Origin: Verrucomicrobiota bacterium
GTDB taxonomy: Bacteria > Verrucomicrobiota > Verrucomicrobiia > Limisphaerales > UBA8199
Direction: 5' to 3'
NCBI GenBank assembly: GCA_026397855.1
Contig: JAPLUA010000543.1
Span: forward strand, 1 to 6,465
Length of the DNA: 6,465 nucleotides
Shown here: positions 1 to 5,719 of the stretch, one piece after another
How the letters are laid out: each line of letters starts with the position of its first letter
Position numbering within the stretch: position 1 is the first letter of the stretch
Program-made: the position numbers and the translations under genes
The notes under the pieces: generated by a model
The model's database searches: none
Told to the model about the DNA's origin: nothing
Seen by the model: only the letters and a program-made list of their open reading frames with translations

Positions 1-268
1 AAATGATGTCCTTAATCTCCTGCAGCTTGCTGTGGAGGGCGTCGTAAGTGGAGATGATCTGCTTGCTGTAGTCGTAAAGGACCTGACCTTCGCGGGTGAG
101 GCGGAACTTCTTCTTGCTGCGCTCGATAAGAAGAGACTTGAAGAGGCGCTCGAGCGAGCTGATCTGCTGGCTGACGGCCGATTGCGTCACTTCATTGATC
201 TGGGCAGCCTTGGTAAAGCTCTCGGTTTCCGCCAGGTCACAATAGACTTTAAGACTCTCAATTTGCAT
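1..268 (-). CDS. LysR-family transcriptional regulator, N-terminal part (runs off left edge)
   Basis: Only the first 89 residues are visible. They form the winged helix-turn-helix DNA-binding domain of a LysR-type regulator. Seen directly: the start MQIESLKVYCDLAETESFTK, the HTH segment around residues 18-37 with the family hallmark AVSQQISSLE, then a basic wing (ERSKKKFRLTREG, residues 49-61) and the beginning of the linker helix. The ATG at 266-268 is chosen because LysR proteins begin a few residues before the conserved L..(F/Y)...AE..SF block. No Shine-Dalgarno is visible. The effector-binding domain lies outside the window, so the ligand is unknown. By hand count the piece is about 52% G+C, clearly lower than the downstream genes, with many AAG, CTT and ATT codons. 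It resembles a LysR type I recall as strongly conserved in Verrucomicrobiota. The family call is firm; targets are unknown. Confidence 0.93.
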   Translation of the reverse strand, partial: MQIESLKVYCDLAETESFTKAAQINEVTQSAVSQQISSLERLFKSLLIERSKKKFRLTREGQVLYDYSKQIISTYDALHSKLQEIKDII

Positions 269-276
269 AAGCCAAT

Positions 277-305
277 TGAATACGGGATTTAACGAAACCC
301 GTCAA
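277..305 (-). promoter_or_regulatory. Possible sigma70-type promoter for the LysR gene
   Basis: On the minus strand TTGACG (305-300) and TATTCA (282-277) are separated by exactly 17 bp. The -35 matches consensus at 5 of 6 positions and the -10 at 3 of 6. Initiation about 7 bases after the -10 would fall around 270, almost at the ATG (268), which would give a nearly leaderless mRNA and fits the absence of a ribosome-binding site. The -10 match is weak, so this is tentative. Confidence 0.35.
283..301. repeat. Imperfect inverted repeat in the promoter spacer upstream of LysR
   Basis: CGGGATTTAACGAAACCCG pairs CGGG with CCCG and TTT with AAA, leaving one bulged A at 287 and a loop of about four bases. 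It fills the spacer between the proposed -35 and -10, a position suited to an operator, for example for LysR autoregulation. A clean LysR T-N11-A box was not established, so the operator role is inference only. Confidence 0.3.
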
Positions 306-350
306 CTGGTGTTTGCATTTATTTTAAGCCCGTGCAGGGGGCCGGTACGC

Positions 351-1844
351 CTACTTGGCCCTTAAGGCCTGTTTGACTTTGAGGAGCAAATCCTGGCTGG
401 TGAACGGCTTTTGCAGGTAGGTGCCGTCGTTTTCCTGGCCGGCCGGCCAGACGTAGCCGCTGGTGCAGATGATCCGGGTTTGCGGGGAGATCTGGCGGAT
501 GTGCTCGATGAGCTCCCGGCCGCTCATGGCCGGCATGACCAGATCGGTGATGACCAGGTCCACCTTCGGCTCCTTCTGGGCCAGGACATCGAGCGCTTTC
601 TGGCCCCCGGTGGCGGTAATCACCCGATAGCCGTAGGAGGAGAGGATCGTTTGCCCCATCGTCAGCAGCAAATCCTCGTCATCCACCATCAGGATTGTCT
701 GGTTGCCGGTCAGGTCGTCGGACGCCAGGCCCTCGTCATGGACAATCTTCTTTTCCGCAGGAAGGTAAACCCGCACCGAAGTGCCCGCGCCGGGCTGGCT
801 CGAGATGGCTACCCCGCCTCCATGGTTGGTGACAATGCCATAGACCCAGGCCAGCCCGAGTCCGCGATGGGCCGGCCCTCGCTTGGTGGTGAAGAACGGC
901 TCAAAGACGCGCGGCAGGACTTCCGCCTCGATGCCGCACCCGTTGTCGCTGATTTCCGCGCACACATAGGAGCCGGCGGCGAGCTGGACGTTGCGGTCCT
1001 GCGTCGGCTCGGCCAGCTCGATGTTCCGGGTCTGCAGCGTAATCCGCCCGTTTTCACGCAGGGCCTGGATGGAGTTATCGAGGATCTTGATGAAGGCCTG
1101 CTGCATCTTGGCCTCATCAAACTTTGCCGCAAACAGCTTCCGGTCAAACTGCAACGTCCACGCCGCTGTTTGAGGCCCGGCATTTTGCTGGAAGATCTCC
1201 ACGCTCCGCTGCAGCAACGAATTGAGGTTTCCGGCCACCTGCGTGCGGACCTCCTTCTCTTGGCGGCTGAAGGTGCCGAGGTCATTTGCGATTTCAGCCG
1301 CCTTGGCCGCCGATTTTTCAACCTGGATGAGTGACGCCCGCCACGGATGCGCCGGCTCCATCTTGCTCAGGATGAGGGATGTGTGGCCGAGGATGCTCGT
1401 CAGCGCGTTGTTGAAATCCAGCGCCACTGTCCGCGCGAGCTGCAGTGCGCAATCCAGCTTCTGCTTATGCGCCGAACCGGCATCCGCCGGCTGGATCCTT
1501 GAATTCGGCGGGGTTTCGACCACCAATTGCAGCGCGAAATCCTTCCCGGCAGCCCCGGCGGAACTGCAAATCCCAACCAGATATCCGACCGTGCGACCGT
1601 CCCACGCCTTGAACTTGAGCGGAACGCTCGGCACCGGCGCCCCTTCCCAGTGGGCCAGGAACTGTTCGGCTGTGCGGCTGTTTTCCGGCGACCAAATGGC
1701 CGACAGTTTGGGTGCCTGGCCTTCGAGGGCGGGGCCGAAAAGCTTGCGGGCTGCCGGATTGGCATGGACGACCACTGCCGAGGCATTCACCAGCAGCGCT
1801 GGCCAGCCGGCATTCTCCAACCCAAAAGCGTGTTCAGACTTCAT
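351..1844 (-). CDS. Hybrid sensor histidine kinase-like protein (PAS-DHp-HATPase-REC) lacking the usual phospho-acceptor histidine
   Basis: This 497-residue, apparently cytoplasmic protein has no membrane segment. Domains in order: a PAS-like sensor (about 8-110), a DHp-like dimerisation helix pair (about 128-195), a HATPase_c domain (about 205-362) and a receiver domain (about 382-497). ATPase motifs seen: N-box ILDNS with N257, G1 DNGCGI (300-305), F-box FEPFFTTK (314-321) and G2 GLGLAW (328-333). Receiver residues seen: acidic pair D388/D389, phospho-acceptor D434 in ITDLVMP, T461 and K479. The odd point is the H-box: relatives read AHDFNN, but here it is ALDFNN, with Leu142 (CTG at 1421-1419) where His is expected. 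The first N-box asparagine is also replaced, by Lys253. The frame is intact, so this is not a frameshifted pseudogene. It lies 45 bp downstream of cdd on the same strand and may share its transcript. It may be a pseudokinase, a phosphatase-like regulator, or use another His; signal and partner are unknown. Confidence 0.92.
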   Translation of the reverse strand: MKSEHAFGLENAGWPALLVNASAVVVHANPAARKLFGPALEGQAPKLSAIWSPENSRTAEQFLAHWEGAPVPSVPLKFKAWDGRTVGYLVGICSSAGAAGKDFALQLVVETPPNSRIQPADAGSAHKQKLDCALQLARTVALDFNNALTSILGHTSLILSKMEPAHPWRASLIQVEKSAAKAAEIANDLGTFSRQEKEVRTQVAGNLNSLLQRSVEIFQQNAGPQTAAWTLQFDRKLFAAKFDEAKMQQAFIKILDNSIQALRENGRITLQTRNIELAEPTQDRNVQLAAGSYVCAEISDNGCGIEAEVLPRVFEPFFTTKRGPAHRGLGLAWVYGIVTNHGGGVAISSQPGAGTSVRVYLPAEKKIVHDEGLASDDLTGNQTILMVDDEDLLLTMGQTILSSYGYRVITATGGQKALDVLAQKEPKVDLVITDLVMPAMSGRELIEHIRQISPQTRIICTSGYVWPAGQENDGTYLQKPFTSQDLLLKVKQALRAK

Positions 1845-1889
1845 CCGCAGGGATTTCGAGTCGGCAGTCTATCACCACTCGTCGGCCGC

Positions 1890-2303
1890 TCAATCCGAAT
1901 CTCCCGGGACCGCAAGGAAGGCGCCGGGCAGCAAATCGCCGACTGCGAACTCCCGGATAACATTCAAGTTGCGGCTATCCGCGACCCAAACGGCGGCGTG
2001 AGGGGCATATTCGGCCAGGAGTTGGCGGCAGGCGCCACAGGGCATCGGCCCGCCCGGCGCACGCGCCACCACGGCAATAGCCACGAAATTCTTTTTGCCG
2101 CTGATCAGGGCATTGAACAACGCCACGCGCTCGGCGCAGCAGGTCAGCCCGTAGCTGGCGCTTTCCACGTTGGCCCCGGGGATGATCCGGCCCGACCTAG
2201 TGAGGATCGCAGCCCCGACCTGGAATTTCGAATACGGGGCCACAGCCTTCTGCCGGGCCCTGGCGGCCGCCCGCACCAGGCCGCGCTTATCGGTTCTTTT
2301 CAT
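1890..2303 (-). CDS. cdd: Cytidine deaminase, homotetrameric type
   Basis: The product hydrolytically deaminates cytidine and deoxycytidine to uridine and deoxyuridine in cytoplasmic pyrimidine salvage. The 137-residue length matches the small tetrameric class. Seen motifs: PYSKFQVGAA (23-32), substrate-binding NVE (N45, E47), the zinc and proton-shuttle motif CAE (C56, E58) and the second zinc motif PCGAC (C89, C92). Cysteine as first zinc ligand separates it from the dimeric enterobacterial type, which uses histidine. The frame stays open upstream, but the ATG at 2303-2301 (MKRTDKRG) is chosen because it gives the family's normal length; longer starts would read through the phosphorylase in another frame. 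The start overlaps the end of that gene by 17 bases, suggesting translational coupling in a nucleoside-salvage operon. No Shine-Dalgarno is evident. Function is well supported by the complete active site. Confidence 0.96.
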   Translation of the reverse strand: MKRTDKRGLVRAAARARQKAVAPYSKFQVGAAILTRSGRIIPGANVESASYGLTCCAERVALFNALISGKKNFVAIAVVARAPGGPMPCGACRQLLAEYAPHAAVWVADSRNLNVIREFAVGDLLPGAFLAVPGDSD

Positions 2304-3117
2304 ACAACATGGCAAAGTTCTCAAGCACTTCCGCGGCCAAACTCTTGACCCGCTCGGCGGTCTCCAGCACCTCTGCGTGCGACAGCGTTCCCCGGCCCCG
2401 GCCCGCGGCCAGGTTTGTGATGCAGGACAGGGCGGCAACTTTCATTCCGCATTGCCTCGCCACCACGGTCTCGGGCACGGTGCTCATGCCGACCGCATCC
2501 GATCCCAGGCGCGCGAACGCGCGAATCTCCGCGGGAGTCTCGTAGCTCGGGCCGGATACGGCCAGGTAAACCCCCGCCCGCAGCTTCGTCCCGCACTTCT
2601 GGCCGGCCCGGCAAAGCAGGCGGCGCAATTCCTCGTCGTAGGCGCAGGTCAAATCCACGAAGCGCGGCAACCCGGGCAGCGGAGCCCCCCGCAGCGGATT
2701 GGCGCCCATGAGGTTGATGTGGTCGGTCACCACCATGAAATCGCCGGGGCGGAAGCTCCGGTTCACCCCGCCGGCGGCGTTGGTCAAAAGCAGGTCCCGG
2801 ATCCCATACGCCGCAAGGGCGCGCACGGCAAATGTGACCCGCTCCATCGGGTGCCCTTCGTAGAAATGCGCCCGGCCGCTCATCACCATCACGGGGGTGC
2901 CGCCGAGGCTGCCCATCAGCAGTTGCCCCGCGTGGCCGCTCACCCCCACCGGCGGAAACCCGGGCAGGCTGCCGTAAGGAACCTCCGCCTCCACCTTCAG
3001 TCTGCTGAGCACGTGGTGAAAGCCGCTGCCCAGGACAATCGCCAGCGATGGCCGGAGCGGAGATAGCTTCTTCAGGCGCGCGGCGACGGCCTGGGGGGAG
3101 GGTTGTTGTTTGCTCAT
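2287..3117 (-). CDS. punA: Purine nucleoside phosphorylase, trimeric (PNP/MTAP) family
   Basis: The product phosphorolyses purine nucleosides to free base and (deoxy)ribose-1-phosphate in cytoplasmic purine salvage. The 276-residue length is normal for the trimeric class. Active-site elements are visible by comparison with human PNP: phosphate-binding GSG with S31, H62 in GHAG, GRAHFYEG (H84, Y86, E87), TNAAGG (N113), GPSYETPAE (189-197, E193), VGMSTVPE (M211, S212), ITNLAAG (N235) and H247. Asparagine at 235, rather than the aspartate of methylthioadenosine phosphorylases, favours 6-oxopurine nucleosides such as inosine and guanosine. The open frame continues far upstream, but ATG 3117-3115 is preferred: it leaves a normal leader of about 30 residues before GSG and avoids the divergent gene. 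It overlaps cdd by 17 bases and heads the probable salvage operon. The symbol is by family; substrate preference is inferred. Confidence 0.95.
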   Translation of the reverse strand: MSKQQPSPQAVAARLKKLSPLRPSLAIVLGSGFHHVLSRLKVEAEVPYGSLPGFPPVGVSGHAGQLLMGSLGGTPVMVMSGRAHFYEGHPMERVTFAVRALAAYGIRDLLLTNAAGGVNRSFRPGDFMVVTDHINLMGANPLRGAPLPGLPRFVDLTCAYDEELRRLLCRAGQKCGTKLRAGVYLAVSGPSYETPAEIRAFARLGSDAVGMSTVPETVVARQCGMKVAALSCITNLAAGRGRGTLSHAEVLETAERVKSLAAEVLENFAMLYEKNR

Positions 3118-3170
3118 TTGTGCTCTATGCTGCTGCCGTAATTGATATTGTTGGTTATGGAATTGAACAA
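3103..3170. promoter_or_regulatory. Candidate overlapping divergent promoters between punA and moeB
   Basis: Only 39 bp (3118-3156) separate the two divergent start codons, so both promoters must lie here or reach into the coding ends. Minus strand: TTGTTC (3170-3165), 17 bp, TATCAA (3147-3142), which would leave a leader of about 18 bases before the phosphorylase ATG. Plus strand: TTGTTG (3103-3108), 17 bp, TATGCT (3126-3131), which would leave about 19 bases before the ATG at 3157. Each hexamer matches consensus at only 3-4 positions, so the assignments are weak; the bidirectional role itself follows from gene layout. Confidence 0.28.
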
Positions 3171-4305
3171 CGACGAACTCCGCCGCTATGCCCGACACGT
3201 GATACTGCCCGAAGTGGGGCTGGCGGGGCAAAAGAAAATTCGCTCCACCAGCGTCCTTTGCGTTGGCGCGGGCGGGTTGGGCTCCCCCATCCTGCTCTAC
3301 CTCGCCGCGGCGGGGATCGGCAGGCTGGGCATTGTGGATTTTGACGCCGTTGAATCGTCCAATCTCCAGCGCCAGGTTATTCACCGCACCGAGGATGTCG
3401 GCCGGCCGAAGACGCAATCCGCCCGGGAAGCCATCGGCCGCCTCAATCCCAACGTCGAGGTCGAGGCGCACAACACACGGTTGACCGGCGACAACGCCCT
3501 TGAAATCATCCAGCCCTACGACATCGTCGTGGACGGCACAGACAATTTCCCCACGCGCTACCTGACCAACGACGCCTGCGTGCTGCTCCGGAAGCCGAAT
3601 GTGTACGGCTCGATCTTCCGCTTCGAGGGCCAGGCCAGCGTGTTCGCCCCGCACCTCGGCGGCCCGTGCTATCGCTGCCTCTATCCGGAGCCCCCTCCCC
3701 CCGGCGCGGTCCCGAGCTGCGCCGAAGGCGGCGTGCTCGGTGTGCTGCCCGGCATCATCGGCGGGATCCAGGCCACCGAGATCCTGAAACTGGCGCTCGG
3801 CACCGGGAGTTCGCTCATCAGCCGGCTGCTGCTGTTCGACGCGCTTGAGATGAAGTTCCGCGAGATCAAGCTGCGGCGCGACCCCGAATGCCCGCTCTGC
3901 GGGGAGCGCCCGACCATCACGGCGCTCATTGACTACCCCGCATTCTGCGGTGCCAAGCCGGCCTCCGGCGACCCGGCCCCGGATCCGGACGAGGTGACCG
4001 TGCAGGAGATGAAACGCGCCCTGGACAACCCGCAGCTCGGTATCAAAGTCATTGACGTGCGTGAGCCGGCCGAACACCAGGCTGCCCACATCAATGGCGT
4101 GCCCCTGTTCCCCCTCAGCACGCTGCCTCAGCGCTTTGGCGAGCTGGATCCCGGGGGGGAATACTACATTCACTGCCACGCCGGCGTGCGTTCGCTCCAG
4201 GCTGTGCGCTTCCTGCGCCAGCAAGGCTTCCAGCATGTCAAAAGCGTCAGGGGAGGCATCCGCGCCTGGTCCGAGGAGATTGACCGCGCGGCAGCGAATC
4301 ATTGA
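3157..4305 (+). CDS. moeB: MoeB/ThiF-type adenylyltransferase fused to a rhodanese sulfurtransferase domain (MoeZ/Uba4 layout)
   Basis: This 382-residue E1-like enzyme adenylates the C-terminal Gly-Gly of a ubiquitin-like sulfur carrier (MoaD or a ThiS-like protein), and its rhodanese domain supplies sulfur to form the thiocarboxylate. Residues about 1-250 are the adenylating domain: VGAGGLG nucleotide loop (36-42), D61 in VDFDAVESSNLQRQ with R72, K85 in GRPK, DGTDNF (126-131) with D129, structural zinc pairs C171/C174 and C245/C248, and C188 in the SCAEGGVLG segment, a position conserved in MoeZ and MOCS3. Residues about 278-378 are the rhodanese domain, with VIDVREPAEH and the active loop CHAGVRS led by C340. 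ATG 3157 is preferred to an upstream TTG at 3142 because MELNNDELRRYARHVIL matches the family N-terminus. No Shine-Dalgarno is evident. No moa or thi gene is nearby, so the partner carrier, and molybdopterin versus another thio-pathway, is undecided. Confidence 0.93.
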   Translation: MELNNDELRRYARHVILPEVGLAGQKKIRSTSVLCVGAGGLGSPILLYLAAAGIGRLGIVDFDAVESSNLQRQVIHRTEDVGRPKTQSAREAIGRLNPNVEVEAHNTRLTGDNALEIIQPYDIVVDGTDNFPTRYLTNDACVLLRKPNVYGSIFRFEGQASVFAPHLGGPCYRCLYPEPPPPGAVPSCAEGGVLGVLPGIIGGIQATEILKLALGTGSSLISRLLLFDALEMKFREIKLRRDPECPLCGERPTITALIDYPAFCGAKPASGDPAPDPDEVTVQEMKRALDNPQLGIKVIDVREPAEHQAAHINGVPLFPLSTLPQRFGELDPGGEYYIHCHAGVRSLQAVRFLRQQGFQHVKSVRGGIRAWSEEIDRAAANH

Positions 4306-4314
4306 CGGCCCGGA

Positions 4315-4401
4315 AACCGAAAACCGGATTCCCCCCGCTCCGGCGGGGCAGCATTCCGCCGACGGAAGTTCTGGTTCGGATTTCGGCCTTCCTTTTCGGT
4401 T
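4315..4401. repeat. Nested inverted repeats in the moeB-permease spacer
   Basis: The 132-bp gap between the stop at 4305 and the GTG at 4438 carries several related motifs. AACCGAAAA (4315-4323) is matched by its exact reverse complement TTTTCGGTT (4393-4401), and further CCGAAA/TTTCGG copies lie between. These arms enclose two smaller hairpins (4333-4348 and 4354-4367). Such CCGAAA-rich spacers look familiar from Verrucomicrobiota genomes (recollection only). No coding sequence is seen in the gap. Confidence 0.4.
4333..4348 (+). terminator. GC-rich hairpin after moeB, possible terminator without a T-tract
   Basis: CCCCGC and GCGGGG form a perfect 6-bp stem around a TCCG tetraloop, 27 bases after the moeB stop. 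A second hairpin, TTCCG/CGGAA with loop CCGA, follows at 4354-4367. No run of T follows either one, so classical intrinsic termination is doubtful. It could be a Rho-assisted pause site, an mRNA 3'-end stabiliser, or part of the leader of the permease gene. Confidence 0.3.
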
Positions 4402-4437
4402 GCGAAATCGGCGCAGGCCACGGACGATAAGCCTTTC

Positions 4438-5607
4438 GTGAGAACGTTGCACGCCTATTTGATCCGGCAGGTACTGGCCTCGCTGTTGCTGACGGCGCTG
4501 GTCTTTACCGGCGTGCTGCTTCTGGCCAACGCGCTGAGAGAGATCATTCCGCTGCTGGTGAACCGGCAGGTTTCGTTTGGCGTGGTGGCCGAAGCGATCG
4601 GCCTGCTGATTCCGTTCGTGTGGGTCTTCGCCCTTCCCATGGGGATGCTCACGGCCACGCTGCTGATCTTTGGCCGCTTCAGCGCGGACCAGGAACTGAC
4701 CGCCGTGCGGGCCAGCGGCATCAGCCTGCTGTCGCTGATCAGCCCGATCCTGCTGCTCAGCGTGCTCCTGTGCGGCCTGAGCGCGCTGGTGAACATGGAG
4801 ATCGGTCCGCGATGCCGGGTGGCCTACACGGAGCTGCTGTTCAAGTTCAGGGTGCAGCTTGCCAGCGCCCAACTGCCAGCGGGGCGATTCATCAAGGACG
4901 TGCCGGGCTATATCTTCTATTGCGGGGAGAACAGCAGCGGCGAGCTGCGGAAAGTGATGGCCTTCAAGCTGAAGGACGAGACGAACGTCGTGATGTCCAT
5001 GAAGGCCCCGCGCGGCAAGGTGGAGGTGGACGCCCAGAACCGGGTGGTCAACCTGTTCCTGTATGACGTCAAGACCCTGACCTTCAACGAGGGCCGGGCA
5101 ACGCCGGGCGCCCAGGCCGAGCTGACGCTGCAAGTGGATCTAAAGGCCGAGGAAAAGACCAAAGAAGCGAAGTCAATCAGCGACATGACCTTCTACCAGC
5201 TCCGCGATGAGCTGCACGAGATGGAAAGGAGGATGAATATCCCCCAGCCCATCGGCAACCTGACCAAGGAGCAAATCCGCTGGCGCCGGTTTGAGCTGCA
5301 ATTGCGCCTGAATGAGATGACGGAGCCGATCCGGCTGCAGATGCACCGGCAGGTGGCGTTTTCTTTCGCCTGCCTGGGGTTCACGCTGGTCGGCATTCCG
5401 CTGGGCGTGCGCATGCACCGGCGCGAAACCAACATCGGCATCGCGGTCGCCCTGCTCCTGGTGGCGGTCTATTACAGCTTCATCCTGGTGGGCCAGGCCC
5501 TCGATACCCGACCGGAGTGGGCGCCGCATCTCATCGTCTGGCTGCCCAATTTCATCTTCCAGGCCGTGGGATCGGTGTTGCTCTGGCGAATGAACAAAGG
5601 GGTGTAG
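4438..5607 (+). CDS. LptF/LptG (YjgP/YjgQ) family lipopolysaccharide-export permease
   Basis: This 389-residue inner-membrane protein has the family layout: hydrophobic segments at about 12-34, 48-78 and 97-119, a large periplasmic beta-jellyroll region (about 120-300), then three more segments at about 306-324, 333-351 and 364-384. The family block GRFSADQELTAVRASGIS (79-96) after the second segment and the conserved R-Q-..-F-..-G-.-PLG stretch near 304-323 are visible. LptF and LptG pair with the LptB ATPase and pass lipopolysaccharide from the inner membrane to the LptC/LptA bridge. The GTG at 4438 is chosen because RTLHAYLIRQVLASLLL is the expected N-terminal amphipathic-to-TM1 sequence and no ATG precedes it in frame nearby. 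No Shine-Dalgarno is evident. Its usual partner gene is not in the window, at least not within the 112 bp downstream, where the next gene is on the other strand. F and G cannot be told apart here, so no symbol is given. Confidence 0.92.
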   Translation: MRTLHAYLIRQVLASLLLTALVFTGVLLLANALREIIPLLVNRQVSFGVVAEAIGLLIPFVWVFALPMGMLTATLLIFGRFSADQELTAVRASGISLLSLISPILLLSVLLCGLSALVNMEIGPRCRVAYTELLFKFRVQLASAQLPAGRFIKDVPGYIFYCGENSSGELRKVMAFKLKDETNVVMSMKAPRGKVEVDAQNRVVNLFLYDVKTLTFNEGRATPGAQAELTLQVDLKAEEKTKEAKSISDMTFYQLRDELHEMERRMNIPQPIGNLTKEQIRWRRFELQLRLNEMTEPIRLQMHRQVAFSFACLGFTLVGIPLGVRMHRRETNIGIAVALLLVAVYYSFILVGQALDTRPEWAPHLIVWLPNFIFQAVGSVLLWRMNKGV

Positions 5608-5658
5608 GCCGGGGGTTTTGACAGGACGGCGGGATATGGGTTGGGCCGGCCCTCCTCT

Positions 5659-5690
5659 CCCCTGTCCTCCCCGCTGCGGGAGGAGAGGGG
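5659..5690. terminator. Polypyrimidine/polypurine inverted repeat between convergent genes, possible bidirectional terminator
   Basis: Two 13-base arms (5659-5671 and 5678-5690) are inverted copies with one mismatch (G5664 where C would pair), around a CGCTGC loop. The left arm is almost all pyrimidine and the right arm all purine. It lies 51 bp after the permease stop and 29 bp beyond the dehydrogenase stop, an ideal place for a shared terminator. No T-tract follows on either strand, so intrinsic termination is unproven; it may instead be a copy of a dispersed genomic repeat. A perfect 10-bp palindrome, GGGCCGGCCC, sits just to the left at 5643-5652. Confidence 0.45.
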
Positions 5691-5719
5691 GAAGCTGCGG
5701 CGTCTTACGCGGCAAACCC

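Noticed and set aside
32..292. Plus-strand open frame of 86 codons at the left edge
   Set aside because: It is antisense to the LysR helix-turn-helix, which has clear homology on the other strand.
315..345. Possible terminator after the kinase-like gene (minus strand GCCC...GGGC followed by TTAAAATAAA)
   Set aside because: The stem is only about four pairs with a seven-base loop, and the A/T tract is not a T-run. This is too weak to list.
411..1334. Plus-strand open frame of 307 codons
   Set aside because: It is antisense to the kinase-like gene, whose domains are unmistakable. The plus-strand translation shows no family motif.
351..1844. Kinase-like gene as a decayed pseudogene because of the missing histidine
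   Set aside because: The frame is intact over 497 codons, and the F-box, G1, G2 and receiver residues are preserved, so a constrained protein is more likely than decay.
1845..1889. CGAGT/ACTCG dyad in the cdd-kinase gap
   Set aside because: Five-base arms with a fifteen-base loop and no T-tract; such a pairing is expected by chance.
2304..2438. Longer cytidine deaminase start adding 45 residues
   Set aside because: The extra segment lies in another frame over the conserved end of punA and would make the enzyme far longer than its family. The ATG at 2303 gives the normal length.
2170..3066. Plus-strand open frame of 298 codons
   Set aside because: It is antisense to cdd and punA, has low-complexity H/A/R/P composition, and shows no domain.
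3118..5133. Minus-strand open frame extending about 2 kb upstream of punA in the same frame
   Set aside because: It runs antisense through moeB and the permease gene, both with complete family motifs. Its translation is rich in H, Q, R and A without any recognisable domain, as expected for the shadow of GC-rich genes.
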